Source of the DNA: Hyphomicrobiales bacterium
Lineage (GTDB): Bacteria > Pseudomonadota > Alphaproteobacteria > Rhizobiales > Rhizobiaceae
Length of the DNA: 64,000 nucleotides
Direction: 5' to 3'
Assembly: GCA_900468625.1 (NCBI GenBank)
Contig: UBUL01000039.1
Location: 1 to 64,000, forward strand
In this document: positions 1-8,328 of the stretch, piece after piece
How the letters are laid out: every line of letters starts with the position of its first letter
Position numbering within the stretch: position 1 is the first letter of the stretch
Notes under the pieces: model-generated
Seen by the model: only the letters and a program-made list of their open reading frames with translations
Databases searched by the model: none
Told to the model about the DNA's origin: nothing
Made by a program: the position numbers and the translations under genes

Positions 1-248
1 TGATCGCCCTTCTTGACCGAAGTCACGCCTGGTCCGACATCGACGACGATGCCGGCACCCTCATGGCCGAGGATCGCCGGGAACAGCCCTTCCGGATCGG
101 CACCCGAGAGCGTGAAATCATCGGTGTGGCAGATGCCGGTCGCCTTGACCTCGATCAGCACTTCGCCGGCCTTCGGCCCCTCGAGCTGAACCGTCATCAC
201 CTCGAGCGGCTTGCCCGCCGCAACCGCAACCGCTGCTCTTACGTCCAT
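1..248 (-). CDS. adhC: class III alcohol dehydrogenase / S-(hydroxymethyl)glutathione dehydrogenase, N-terminal part
   Basis: This gene runs off the left edge, so only about the first 82 residues are visible. They show the zinc-dependent medium-chain alcohol dehydrogenase N-terminus: an MDVRAA start, then [19 protein letters not shown], which carries the catalytic-zinc Cys, and the [10 protein letters not shown] motif with the second zinc ligand His. The wording [11 protein letters not shown] is typical of class III enzymes, which oxidise the formaldehyde-glutathione adduct. The start codon is preceded by GGATTCC, a weak SD. It lies 49 bp downstream of the isomerase-like gene on the same strand, so the two may be co-transcribed. 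Its place beside a Moc-type oxygenase set suggests that it removes formaldehyde released by demethylation; that part is inference. Confidence 0.88.
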   Translation of the reverse strand, partial: MDVRAAVAVAAGKPLEVMTVQLEGPKAGEVLIEVKATGICHTDDFTLSGADPEGLFPAILGHEGAGIVVDVGPGVTSVKKGD

Positions 249-297
249 GGGAATCCTCCAAAATCAATAGTTTGCTTCTTATATTTCGTTTGATTTA

Positions 298-1131
298 TCA
301 GCTCGATATCCTTGCCCACAAATCACGTATTTCCTGCCTCATCAGCAGAGATTCCTCCCAGCGGTCGGTGCTGTCTTCGCCATCCCTGCCGGTGATCGCA
401 TAGGGCTTCGGCCCGAGCTCGCAGGTGAAGGCGAGCGTTGCGTCCTTGTCGGCGCGCTTGCGCCAGCTTTTGAAACCATATTCCCACCAGCCGAGGAAAA
501 GATCGACCCAAGGCCTGTGATGGGGGAAGGAAATTTCGATCTGCACCTGTTCGCGTGAAGCGACGCGGCCGTGAAAAGCCCAGGAACTATCCAGGATCCG
601 GTGAATAAGCGCATGATTTTCGTCGGATACTGGCCAGGCGAATTCGCGTCCGACGAGGAAATGGGAGATATCGCCCAGTAGCCGCAAATCCGGCAGCCGA
701 TCGAGGAGATCGAGCGTGAAGAATAGATCCGTCGTCATTCGGTCGCGGTGCGTCTCGATCCAGACATCGATACCGGCCTCGTCCGCCAGCCGCTGCCAGC
801 CTTCCAGCAAGGGAATGCAGTCTTCCAGCCGCCTCAGGCGCACGTCGGGCTGCAAGCAGATATGATGGACATTGTATTCGGCGGCGATCTCGAGCACCGG
901 CTTCAGATCGTCGACGGTCTTCGGGAAACATTGTCCCTCCGCCTGCAGGCCATGCTGCTTGAGCAGTCCGGCGACACGGCAAACGACGTTGCGATCGTAC
1001 CAATGGGTGCTGATGCCGTCGAAGCCGGCAGCGGCGATCTTTTCGATATTTTCTTCCAGAGAAAGCTCCGGATATCGCGCGCTGCGCCGCTCCATGGACC
1101 AGAGCGACTGGAATATGAGCAAGTTTTGCAT
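298..1131 (-). CDS. sugar phosphate isomerase/epimerase-like TIM-barrel protein (MocC/IolE-like)
   Basis: A 277-residue protein of the AP-endonuclease-2-like TIM-barrel family (xylose isomerase-like). Family features are the FDGISTHWYDRN strand near residue 40, HHICLQPD near residue 90, WIETHRDRMTTD near residue 125 and LLGDISHFLVG near residue 155, which supply the His/Glu/Asp metal ligands expected in this fold. Relatives isomerise or dehydrate inositol derivatives (IolE, IolI) or act in rhizopine use (MocC). It is transcribed away from the binding-protein gene at 1362 and towards the alcohol dehydrogenase. An inositol-type substrate is inferred from the moc-like neighbours, not from active-site residues. 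Confidence 0.8.
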   Translation of the reverse strand: MQNLLIFQSLWSMERRSARYPELSLEENIEKIAAAGFDGISTHWYDRNVVCRVAGLLKQHGLQAEGQCFPKTVDDLKPVLEIAAEYNVHHICLQPDVRLRRLEDCIPLLEGWQRLADEAGIDVWIETHRDRMTTDLFFTLDLLDRLPDLRLLGDISHFLVGREFAWPVSDENHALIHRILDSSWAFHGRVASREQVQIEISFPHHRPWVDLFLGWWEYGFKSWRKRADKDATLAFTCELGPKPYAITGRDGEDSTDRWEESLLMRQEIRDLWARISS

Positions 1132-1192
1132 AGGTCCTCCCCTACCGGTGGTTTGCTCAGATCACGAAATCGAAGCCTTTGCCAGTCGCCGC

Positions 1193-1280
1193 GATGATGG
1201 CTTTTGATCATCAGCGCGTTTCATTGCAAAGCGGATGTATTCGCGAGCCGAGGGTCTGCGGTATGATGGTTTTTCATCAA
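1193..1280. promoter_or_regulatory. candidate LacI-type operators between the isomerase and binding-protein genes
   Basis: Two inverted repeats sit in the divergent promoter region: GATGAT (1193-1198) with ATCATC (1207-1212), and TGATG (1264-1268) with CATCA (1275-1279). The second contains TTTTTCATCAA at 1270-1280, whose reverse complement TTGATGAAAAA recurs exactly at 4749-4759 in front of the LacI-family regulator gene. A shorter version, TTTCATCAA, is at 2405-2413 before mocD. The sharing suggests one regulator acts on all three promoters. Confidence 0.45.
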
Positions 1281-1361
1281 AATACTTTCGGACGCTGATA
1301 GGGTCCATCGGTAACTCTTTCCCAAGCGGTCACTTGGGCCGCTGTTTCCTGGGAGGAGAAC

Positions 1362-2291
1362 ATGTTGAAGTTTTTGAGTGCAAGCGCGCTCGCGCTGCTG
1401 CTGTCGTCGCAGGTCCATGCCGCCGATCGGATCGGCGTTTCGATGGGCTACCTGACGACCAATTTCCAGACCCTGATCGCCAATGGCATGCAGGATTACG
1501 CGAAGTCAAAAGGTCTCGACCTGCAGGTGGTGGATGCCGCCAATGACGTCAACAAGCAGCTCGATCAGGTACGCAATTTCGCAGCCGGTGGCGTCTCGGC
1601 CATCATCGTCGATCCGGTGGATTCGGATGGCACGCCGGCCATGAGCAAGATTGCCGAGAATGCCGGCATCCCGCTGATCTACGTCAACATCCAGCCGACC
1701 GATCTTTCCACCCTCGGAAAGAAACAGGCTTTCGTCGGATCGAACGAAACCGAATCCGGCACGCTCCAGACGAAGGAAGTCTGTCGCATGCTCGGCGGCA
1801 AGGGCGAGGTCGTCGTCATGGTGGGTGACCTCAGCAGCCAGGCGGCGCGTCAGCGGACGCAGGATGTTCACGATGTGCTCAAGACCGGCGACTGCAGCGG
1901 CATCAAGGTGGCTCGCGAGCAGGTCGGCAACTGGAGCCGTGTCGATGGCGCCGATCTCGTTTCGAACTGGCTGACCTCCGGCCTGTCGTTCGATGCTGTC
2001 ATCGCCAACAACGACGAAATGGCGCTGGGCGCGATCTCGGCGATCAAGAATTCCGGCGGCTCGACGGACAAGACGATCGTCGCCGGCATCGATGCGACGC
2101 CGGATGCGCTGCAGGCGATGAAGTCAGGCGACCTCAAGGTCACCGTCTTCCAGGATGCCAAGGCACAGGGCCGCGGCGCCGTCGATACGGCAATCAAGGC
2201 GGCGAAGGGCGAGCAGATCGATAAGGAAGTCTGGATTCCATTCAAGCTGGTGACGAAGGAGAACATGGTTCAGTTCGAGAGCCTCAACTGA
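1362..2291 (+). CDS. periplasmic sugar/rhizopine-type ABC substrate-binding protein (MocB/RbsB family)
   Basis: A 309-residue protein with a Sec signal peptide ending near VHA-ADR (about residue 21), followed by a class I periplasmic binding fold (Peripla_BP_4). Characteristic stretches are ANGMQDYAKSKG, SAIIVDPVDSDG, IPLIYVNIQPTD and VIANNDEMALGAISAIKNSG. These place it with the ribose/inositol-type binders, among which is the rhizopine-binding MocB. A GGGAGGAG ribosome site lies just upstream. No permease or ATPase gene is next to it, as I recall for the moc loci of Sinorhizobium, so it would have to borrow a transporter. The ligand is inferred from its neighbours. Confidence 0.82.
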   Translation: MLKFLSASALALLLSSQVHAADRIGVSMGYLTTNFQTLIANGMQDYAKSKGLDLQVVDAANDVNKQLDQVRNFAAGGVSAIIVDPVDSDGTPAMSKIAENAGIPLIYVNIQPTDLSTLGKKQAFVGSNETESGTLQTKEVCRMLGGKGEVVVMVGDLSSQAARQRTQDVHDVLKTGDCSGIKVAREQVGNWSRVDGADLVSNWLTSGLSFDAVIANNDEMALGAISAIKNSGGSTDKTIVAGIDATPDALQAMKSGDLKVTVFQDAKAQGRGAVDTAIKAAKGEQIDKEVWIPFKLVTKENMVQFESLN

Positions 2292-2333
2292 GCGAATAAG
2301 CGTCGCCAAAGAGGGGCATAACCGCGGATGCAA

Positions 2334-2361
2334 GGGAAGGAGGGGCTCGATCCCCCTTCCC
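2334..2361 (+). terminator. hairpin after the binding-protein gene
   Basis: GGGAAGGAGGGG (2334-2345) can pair with CCCCCTTCCC (2352-2361) across a 6-nt loop. It lies 42 bp after the stop of the binding-protein gene. There is no U-run, so it may be a stabilising 3-prime hairpin and not a full terminator. Confidence 0.4.
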
Positions 2362-2483
2362 GTCTCCGCCGCAGCCCGGCGGACTTCCGGTCGCCGTGAG
2401 CAAATTTCATCAAATCAATGCTGTCGTTTCCGGCCGGCACCACCGACACTGACTGCATCGTTTCATTCACTGGGAGGCACATT

Positions 2484-3518
2484 ATGGACGACACGCTCTA
2501 CGGAACGCGCGACAAGCGTGGAGACTGGAAACCCAACAAGCTTCTGCAATATCCGCCCGTCTTCATCTGGCCGGCCAAACCGATCGCGTTCCTGAAATGG
2601 GTCTTCGGCTATCCCGGCTACCTGATGCCCTGGAATGTCGTTTATGCCGGCGTTGCAATGCTGCTGTGGCTCTACGCGACGCCCTCAATGGAGACGATGA
2701 AGACTCTGGCGCCGGGCTGGATCGCCTATCTCCTTCTGCGCAACGCTGCGCTGGTCTTCCTGTTCTTTGGTGCCTTTCACCTCCGCCTGTACATGCAAAA
2801 GAAGCAGGGCACGAGCTTCAAATACAACAGCAAATGGCCGTCGAAGGATAACTCCGCCTTTCTCTTCAGCAACCAGACCGTCGACAATGTGATCTGGACC
2901 TTTGCGAGCGCCGTGCCACTCTGGACGGCCTTCGAGGTGCTGACGCTCTGGGCTTTTGCGAACGGCATCATTCCCTACGTCGATTTTGCCGAACACCCGA
3001 TCTATTGCGCCGTCATCATGCTGCTGGTTCCGGCATTCCGAGATCTGCACTTCTATCTGGTGCATCGCCTGATCCACTGGCCGCCGCTCTACCATACGGT
3101 CCACAAGCTGCATCACAACAATGTCAATCCCGGTCCATGGTCCGGCCTTGCCATGCATCCGGTCGAGCATCTCTTGTATTTCTCAGGCGTTCTCATCCAT
3201 TGGATCGTACCGTCCAATCCGATCCACGCCCTGTTCCACCTCACTCATGCCGCTCTTGCGCCGGCACCGGGCCATGCCGGCTTCGACAAGATCGTGATCG
3301 GCGATGAGGCTGGGATCGATACGCACGCCTATGATCACTACCTCCATCACAAGTTCTTCGAATGCAATTATGCCGATGGCGTGATCCCGCTCGACCAATG
3401 GTTCGGCACCTTCCACGACGGCTCCAAGGAGGCCGAGGATCGCATGAACAAGCGCTTCATGGAACGCGCCAAGAAATATGCCGAAAAGCAGGCTCGCCGC
3501 TCCGGCGGACCGAGCTGA
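2484..3518 (+). CDS. mocD: sterol desaturase/fatty-acid hydroxylase-family oxygenase, MocD-like
   Basis: A 344-residue membrane di-iron oxygenase. Hydrophobic segments lie near residues 40-65, 70-95, 130-155 and 165-190. The eight-histidine signature of the family is present as HRLIH (from residue 194), HKLHH (from 207) and HYLHH (from 285). The ATG at 2484 is preceded by GGGAGGC. In Rhizobium, MocD is the oxygenase of a ferredoxin-oxygenase complex (MocDEF) required for rhizopine breakdown, and the Rieske ferredoxin and reductase genes follow at 4916-6471. It is convergent with the LacI regulator gene. Predicted reaction: O2-dependent hydroxylation of an O-methyl group, releasing formaldehyde. 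The exact substrate is inferred. Confidence 0.82.
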   Translation: MDDTLYGTRDKRGDWKPNKLLQYPPVFIWPAKPIAFLKWVFGYPGYLMPWNVVYAGVAMLLWLYATPSMETMKTLAPGWIAYLLLRNAALVFLFFGAFHLRLYMQKKQGTSFKYNSKWPSKDNSAFLFSNQTVDNVIWTFASAVPLWTAFEVLTLWAFANGIIPYVDFAEHPIYCAVIMLLVPAFRDLHFYLVHRLIHWPPLYHTVHKLHHNNVNPGPWSGLAMHPVEHLLYFSGVLIHWIVPSNPIHALFHLTHAALAPAPGHAGFDKIVIGDEAGIDTHAYDHYLHHKFFECNYADGVIPLDQWFGTFHDGSKEAEDRMNKRFMERAKKYAEKQARRSGGPS

Positions 3519-3656
3519 TACCAAGTTGAAACCGGCCGGAATTTTCTCAGCCGATGCAACGATCTCAGGAACTTGCCAAAGGCGGCGCGTGCGCCATATG
3601 CGCCTTTGGGCTCTCCCCCCGCCACCGGTCCAACCGGCCGTCGATGGCGGGAAATC

Positions 3657-3690
3657 CCGGAGCCTGCGGCCCTCCTTCCGCAGGCTCCGG
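3657..3690. terminator. 13-bp perfect inverted repeat between convergent genes
   Basis: CCGGAGCCTGCGG (3657-3669) and CCGCAGGCTCCGG (3678-3690) are perfect complements with an 8-nt loop. The element lies between the convergent ends of mocD and the LacI regulator gene and could terminate both. Neither side has a strong U-run. Confidence 0.5.
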
Positions 3691-3699
3691 ACTTGTCGC

Positions 3700-4737
3700 T
3701 TATCCGTGATTGGATGAAGGACCGATGTTTTCTGACGTATAAGTCAGGAACGGGACCGCCTCTTGACTGACGGGCACATCGATGATCCCCATTCGTGACA
3801 GGATCGTATCCAGAGCGCGCCTGGCCTGCGTTTCGGGCGCCTGATCGAGAACGAGCGTCATCAATCCCGATGCGATGAAGCGGCGCGTTTCATCGTTGAG
3901 CTCATGTCCTATCCAGACGCAATTCCTCCCCCGCTGCTCCTGAAAGCGCTGAAGCACCGAGCCCACACCGAGATTGGCACCGCCTGCATTATAAATGCCG
4001 ACAATATCTGGAGAGCGCCGCAGCGCCTGCGTCATCATCTCGGCGGATTTCACGTCGTCATCCAGGCCGAACACGACCTCCGAAAATTGCAGTTCGGGGC
4101 TGCCATGGAATTCGAGATAGTCCGAAAAACCGCGAATGCGCTCCCTGTGTATCTGATAGGCCCAGCTGTGACAGACGGCGACGACGCTACCCTTGGCGTG
4201 CCTGAGCATGCGTGACATGTAAAAGCCGGCGGTTCGGCCTGCCGCGTAGTTGTCGATGCCGACGAACACGTCATCTCGGCCTGTGAGATAGGAGACGATC
4301 TGAACGACTTCGACGCCCGCGGCGCGGGCCTTTCGCAAACTCTCCCGAATAGCGGGATGATCGACGGCTGCGACGATCAGGCCGTGCCGGCGAATGCTGA
4401 TATTGGCCACATGCGCTGCAAATTTTTCAGGATCGCTCTCCTCGACGAATGTTCGATGAACCGTGATCGAGCTATCCAGCGAGGCTGCAATCCGCTCGAA
4501 GGCGCGGTTGAGCCTGCTGAAGAACGGTGACTCCGGCCTGACCAGAATCACTTCGATGCGGATCGTGCCTCGATAGAGGCTCGGAATCAGTCCCTTGTAG
4601 CCCAGCCGCTTGGCCGCGAGCACCACCTTCTCCGCCGTCTGCGGCCTGACGCTGCCGCGTTCGTTGAGAACGCGCTCTACCGTCGCAAGACCGACACCTG
4701 CCTCGGCCGCGATATCCACCAGACGGGTTTTCTTCAT
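3700..4737 (-). CDS. LacI-family transcriptional regulator
   Basis: A 345-residue repressor. The N-terminal LacI helix-turn-helix is clear: KKTRLVDIAAEAGVGLATVERVLN, followed by the hinge-proximal VRPQTAEKVVLAAKRLGYKG. Residues 65-330 form a periplasmic-binding-like sensor domain (IRIEVILVRPESPFFSRL, FVGIDNYAAGRTAG, DIVGIYNAGGANLG), close to the inositol/ribose-sensing type. It is divergent from the Rieske ferredoxin gene at 4916. Known rhizopine clusters use the GntR-type MocR, so a LacI regulator here is a difference. The shared TTGATGAAA motif near its own promoter and two others suggests autoregulation and control of the island. Confidence 0.88.
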   Translation of the reverse strand: MKKTRLVDIAAEAGVGLATVERVLNERGSVRPQTAEKVVLAAKRLGYKGLIPSLYRGTIRIEVILVRPESPFFSRLNRAFERIAASLDSSITVHRTFVEESDPEKFAAHVANISIRRHGLIVAAVDHPAIRESLRKARAAGVEVVQIVSYLTGRDDVFVGIDNYAAGRTAGFYMSRMLRHAKGSVVAVCHSWAYQIHRERIRGFSDYLEFHGSPELQFSEVVFGLDDDVKSAEMMTQALRRSPDIVGIYNAGGANLGVGSVLQRFQEQRGRNCVWIGHELNDETRRFIASGLMTLVLDQAPETQARRALDTILSRMGIIDVPVSQEAVPFLTYTSENIGPSSNHG

Positions 4738-4748
4738 TCCGCTCCTCC

Positions 4749-4766
4749 TTGATGAAAAATGATCAT
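4749..4766. promoter_or_regulatory. candidate LacI operator in the divergent LacI-mocE region
   Basis: TTGATGAAAAA at 4749-4759 runs into the palindrome ATGATCAT (4759-4766). The 11-mer is the exact reverse complement of 1270-1280 upstream of the binding-protein gene. It lies 12-29 bp upstream of the regulator start codon. Confidence 0.45.
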
Positions 4767-4915
4767 AATCGGCGTGGAATGTGAAGGGTTATCTCGCGCA
4801 TGCTTGAACCGATCGGGAGCAGAAAACGAAGCGCGATCAAGGCGCGACGGCAACTTGCTCCCAACATCCGACAATGATTTTCGCGCCTTGCGACGATTGC
4901 AATGAGGAGAAAGAA

Positions 4916-5233
4916 ATGACGACCTGGGTTGATGCATACGCTGCCGGTGAAATCGATCAGGAGGACGTGGTCCGCTTCGATCACGCCGGGCGAACCTTTG
5001 CGATCTATCGCAGCCCTGACGATGAATATTTTGCGACCGACGGGCTTTGCACTCACGAGAAAATCCATCTGGCCGATGGGCTTGTCATGGATGACACCAT
5101 CGAGTGTCCGAAGCACAATGGCCGCTTCAGCTACAAGACCGGCGAGGCGCGCGGTGCGCCGGTCTGCATCAATCTGAAAACCTATCCGGTCAAAGTGGAA
5201 GGCGATCGCATCATGATCGGGATCGGAGCATGA
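4916..5233 (+). CDS. mocE: Rieske-type [2Fe-2S] ferredoxin, MocE family
   Basis: A 105-residue soluble Rieske ferredoxin. The cluster ligands are visible as C45-T-H47 and C64-P-K-H67 (CTH...CPKH), the spacing expected for a bacterial Rieske ferredoxin. The ATG at 4916 is chosen over an in-frame ATG at 4874 because GAGGAGA sits directly in front of it and the resulting MTTWVDA start matches the family length. It should carry electrons from the reductase encoded next (overlapping ATGA) to the MocD oxygenase. The regulator gene is divergent. Confidence 0.9.
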   Translation: MTTWVDAYAAGEIDQEDVVRFDHAGRTFAIYRSPDDEYFATDGLCTHEKIHLADGLVMDDTIECPKHNGRFSYKTGEARGAPVCINLKTYPVKVEGDRIMIGIGA

Positions 5234-6471
5234 GCCGCGACAAGGGTATCATCATCGTCGGCGCCGGCGAATGCGGCGCGCGCGCCGCACTGAGCCTGAG
5301 AGAGAACGGCTACCAACGCCCCATCACTCTTATCGGCGACGAGGTCTACCTTCCTTACGAACGCCCGCCTCTGTCCAAAAAGGTTTTGCTGGACGAGGCG
5401 CTGCCCGAAATACCCGCCGTTCTTAGCGATCTCGTGCTGAGCGAACAGGCGATCAGACATATCGGAGGCGCTTCGGCTGATGCCATCGACGCATCGGGAA
5501 AGCAGCTTATCCTTTTGGATGGCCGGGCGCTCGCCTATGACAAACTGCTGTTGACGACGGGCGCGATGCCCAGGCGATTACCGAGCGCTCCTGTCAGCGG
5601 CCGGATATTCTATCTAAGGACAATAGACGAGGCGCTGGCGCTTCGTTCCCTGATCCGGCCCGACATGCATGTCGGCGTGCTCGGCGGCGGCTTCATCGGC
5701 CTGGAAGTTGCCGCATCGGCACGAAGTCGCGGAGCGAAGGTCACGGTGATCGAGTCGCAGGAGCGCATTCTCAAGCGCGGCGTACCTGAGCCGATCGCTG
5801 AAACCATCACAGCCCTGCACCAGCGCAACGGCGTCGTCGTGAGGTGCGGCGTGGCGGTTTGCGGGATAGAAGCGGATGAACGGCGCGTCGACATCTTACT
5901 CTCCGATGGAGATGTGATTTCGGCAGATGTGCTGGTCGTCGGGATCGGGGCGCAGCCGCGCACCGAGCTTGCTACTAAAGCGGGCATTGCGATCGATAAC
6001 GGCATTGCCGTCAACGAGCGCCTGGAAACATCGATTGCAGACATCTTTGCCGCCGGCGATTGCTGCTCGTTTCCGCATTCTCTTTATGGCGGTCGCCGGC
6101 TGCGCCTCGAAGCCTGGCGCAATGCACAGGATCAGGGCATTCTCGCTGCGGCCAATTTGACAGGTGCGGCTCGCGGCTATCAGGCCGTTCCCTATTTCTG
6201 GTCCGACCAGTTCGATCATACATTGCAGATCGCCGGCCTCGTCGATGAGGGACGCACGGTCGTTAGACGCGATCTCGATGACGGCGCCTTCATTCTGTTT
6301 CATCTCGACGCGGAGCAAAGGCTGATCGCTGCCAGCGGCGTCGGCCGTGGCAACAAGGTCGCCAGGGATATCAAACTTAGCGAGATGCTGATTGCCAAGC
6401 GTGTCGTCCCGCCGATCGAGGCTTTGACGGCCGGCGTAAACCTGAAGTCTCTCTTGGCAAAGGCAGCATAA
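5230..6471 (+). CDS. mocF: FAD/NAD(P)-dependent ferredoxin reductase, MocF-like
   Basis: A 413-residue flavoprotein of the rubredoxin/ferredoxin reductase type. The FAD-binding GAGECG motif is at residues 11-16, YLPYERPPLSKK at about 40, the NAD(P)-binding VLGGGFIGLEVA at about 150, and the second FAD motif IFAAGDCCSF at about 270. Its ATG overlaps the TGA of the ferredoxin gene, so translation is coupled. It probably passes electrons from NAD(P)H to the Rieske protein. Convergent with the HAD phosphatase gene 45 bp downstream. Confidence 0.9.
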   Translation: MSRDKGIIIVGAGECGARAALSLRENGYQRPITLIGDEVYLPYERPPLSKKVLLDEALPEIPAVLSDLVLSEQAIRHIGGASADAIDASGKQLILLDGRALAYDKLLLTTGAMPRRLPSAPVSGRIFYLRTIDEALALRSLIRPDMHVGVLGGGFIGLEVAASARSRGAKVTVIESQERILKRGVPEPIAETITALHQRNGVVVRCGVAVCGIEADERRVDILLSDGDVISADVLVVGIGAQPRTELATKAGIAIDNGIAVNERLETSIADIFAAGDCCSFPHSLYGGRRLRLEAWRNAQDQGILAAANLTGAARGYQAVPYFWSDQFDHTLQIAGLVDEGRTVVRRDLDDGAFILFHLDAEQRLIAASGVGRGNKVARDIKLSEMLIAKRVVPPIEALTAGVNLKSLLAKAA

Positions 6472-6516
6472 AAATTCGCTGTCTCGTCAATCCATAAGGC
6501 TGATGGGCCGCACATT

Positions 6517-7179
6517 TCAGAGAAGCCTTCCAGAAAGGCGCAGAGCCCCGCCTGAGCTGATGTCCACAGCGAGACGGTTGTAACTCTCGATGGTCGGATG
6601 TCGGGTCGACAACGGTGTGCGGTGGGCTGCGCTGATCACAAGTACAGAAGCACCCGAGGCTTCCGCTGCCTCTATCCCCGCCGATGCGTCTTCAAAAACG
6701 AGACATTCTTCAATAGGTTGCGCCAGCATCCTTGCAGCCAGCATGAAGCAATCCGGCGCCGGCTTGCCATTCTCCACATCCTCGCCGGCGATCAGAATTT
6801 CCGGCCACGGAAGACCGGCTGCCGCAATGCGGACCTTGGCCAGCTCGCGTGGAGCTGACGTGACGATCGCCCAGCGATCCGGCGGCAGGCTTTTCAGAAA
6901 GCCGATAGCGCCTGCGATGGGTTTCACGCCGGCAACATCATCGATTTCGGCTTGTGTGAGTACCCTGACCTCTTCGGCAGGGTCGATCCCCGACAGGCCG
7001 AGACGGGTAATCGTCTCGACCGCCTTGCGGCCATGAACGGTCGCCAGCAGGGCGACAGCGTCGACTCCACGCTTTTCCGCCCATGCGGTCCAGACCCGTT
7101 CGGCGACCGCTATCGAGTTCAGGAGGGTTCCATCCATGTCGAACAGGAAAGCACCGAAGGAGCGCCCGTCAAAAGGCAT
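6517..7179 (-). CDS. HAD-superfamily sugar phosphatase/beta-phosphoglucomutase-like
   Basis: A 220-residue HAD subfamily IA hydrolase. Motif I FDMDGTLLNS carries the nucleophile D14 and acid/base D16; motif II is IVTSA; motif III Lys is in GKPAPDCF; motif IV is VFEDASAGIEAAEASG. The ATG at 7179 overlaps the TGA of the upstream SorC regulator gene (TGATG), so the two are translationally coupled. The reading frame stays open far upstream, but that extension is antisense noise inside the regulator gene. Likely role: dephosphorylating a sugar phosphate in the divergent sugar locus. Confidence 0.87.
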   Translation of the reverse strand: MPFDGRSFGAFLFDMDGTLLNSIAVAERVWTAWAEKRGVDAVALLATVHGRKAVETITRLGLSGIDPAEEVRVLTQAEIDDVAGVKPIAGAIGFLKSLPPDRWAIVTSAPRELAKVRIAAAGLPWPEILIAGEDVENGKPAPDCFMLAARMLAQPIEECLVFEDASAGIEAAEASGASVLVISAAHRTPLSTRHPTIESYNRLAVDISSGGALRLSGRLL

Positions 7180-8099
7180 CAGGATCGATCCTCGACTTTC
7201 TGATTGGACGACAGGCGATCGAGAATGGCCTGGGCCGTGTTGGCGTCGGTGACCAGTGCGTTGATCATCCCCGATCGTGCCGCTCCGATGATGCCGCCCG
7301 CCTTGCCGGGGGTCGCGGCAACAGCGATGGATAGCGGCACCTTGCGCAATTGTTCGGGAGAGGCTGCGATCATCCCCTCCTCTCCATCCCAGTGCAGGAT
7401 CTCGCCGGCTTCGGTGACGTAGTGGCGCAGCACATCGCCGGCGGCATGGGTCAGCGCCATCTCTCCCGGCAGCGCCGCCTCCGAAGGGTTTGCAGCATGT
7501 GTCAGCCCGACGCCGACGATCGCCGCGTCCAATTTGTCCCAAAGCGACGTCACCTGTTGAACGGTGGGGTCCCCCAGAAACGCATCCCGGAGTTCGGTCG
7601 AAGCAATATAGGGCACATGCAGGAAATGCGGCACGCCACCCATCTGGATTGCTGCCTGGCGCACGAATTCGTTGATCTGAAAATGTGGAGCCGCCTGTTG
7701 CATGCCGCCGTTCAGCGCGACCGTGACGATGCCCGGCAACTGCGGCAGGCCGGCCATTGTCACTTCGCGCACCGCCCGCCCCCAACCGATGCCCAGCGTC
7801 GAGCCCGACCGCAGGCCTGCTTGCCGCAGAAGCGAGCCGACAGGCGCGGCAAGCGCGCTCAGCACGTTCGATGACGGTGTATCGATCACTGCGGCGGTGC
7901 GCAGCTTCAGGCCCTCGATCAGCGCAGCACTCAGATCCTCGGCCGGCGACAGATCGATCACTTCGATCCGGACGATCCCGACTGCACGGGCTCGCTGCAG
8001 CAATCGCGAAACCGTCGCTGTCGACAGGCTCAATTTTCTGGCGATGTCCACCTGCGACATGTCGGACTGGTAGTGCAATTTGGCGACCGTGTGCAGCAA
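7179..8099 (-). CDS. SorC/DeoR-type sugar-binding transcriptional regulator
   Basis: About 306 residues. An N-terminal helix-turn-helix (MSQVDIARKLSLSTATVSRLLQRA, about residues 14-37) is followed by the SorC sugar-phosphate-binding domain, with GIGWGRAV, VVALNGG-like and GVGLTHAA stretches and a C-terminal GKAGGIIGAARSG. It is divergent from the aldolase-kinase-ABC operon and is the natural candidate for its control. The start is uncertain: 8099 is a TTG with a poor SD, while AGAAAGGAA (minus strand, about 8151-8159) lies before further in-frame sequence that has no ATG or GTG. An N-terminus about 14-21 residues longer, from a CTG or ATT, would fit family length. Confidence 0.85.
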   Translation of the reverse strand: MLHTVAKLHYQSDMSQVDIARKLSLSTATVSRLLQRARAVGIVRIEVIDLSPAEDLSAALIEGLKLRTAAVIDTPSSNVLSALAAPVGSLLRQAGLRSGSTLGIGWGRAVREVTMAGLPQLPGIVTVALNGGMQQAAPHFQINEFVRQAAIQMGGVPHFLHVPYIASTELRDAFLGDPTVQQVTSLWDKLDAAIVGVGLTHAANPSEAALPGEMALTHAAGDVLRHYVTEAGEILHWDGEEGMIAASPEQLRKVPLSIAVAATPGKAGGIIGAARSGMINALVTDANTAQAILDRLSSNQKVEDRS

Positions 8100-8328
8100 T
8101 GCGCGATTTGCCGCAGCTTCCTGCGATTGAGACGAATTCAGATTGAAATTCCTTTCTGCAATGTGTTACATCTGCTGTATTTGAGGAAGTTATCGCTCAA
8201 AACAGCCGGTTTCGCAACGTTCATACCGTGCGTGAGAGCCCTCAATTTCAAGAGCGACGCCCTTTTCGAGGAGCGAAGAAGGCGTGCCTGCGGGTGCGCC
8301 ATTTCGCAAAGGCTGGAGGAAGGACCCC

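Noticed and set aside
7180-7785. Upstream extension of the HAD phosphatase frame
   Set aside because: It overlaps the SorC regulator gene on the same strand in another frame, has Arg/Gly-rich nonsense composition, and a proper coupled start exists at 7179.
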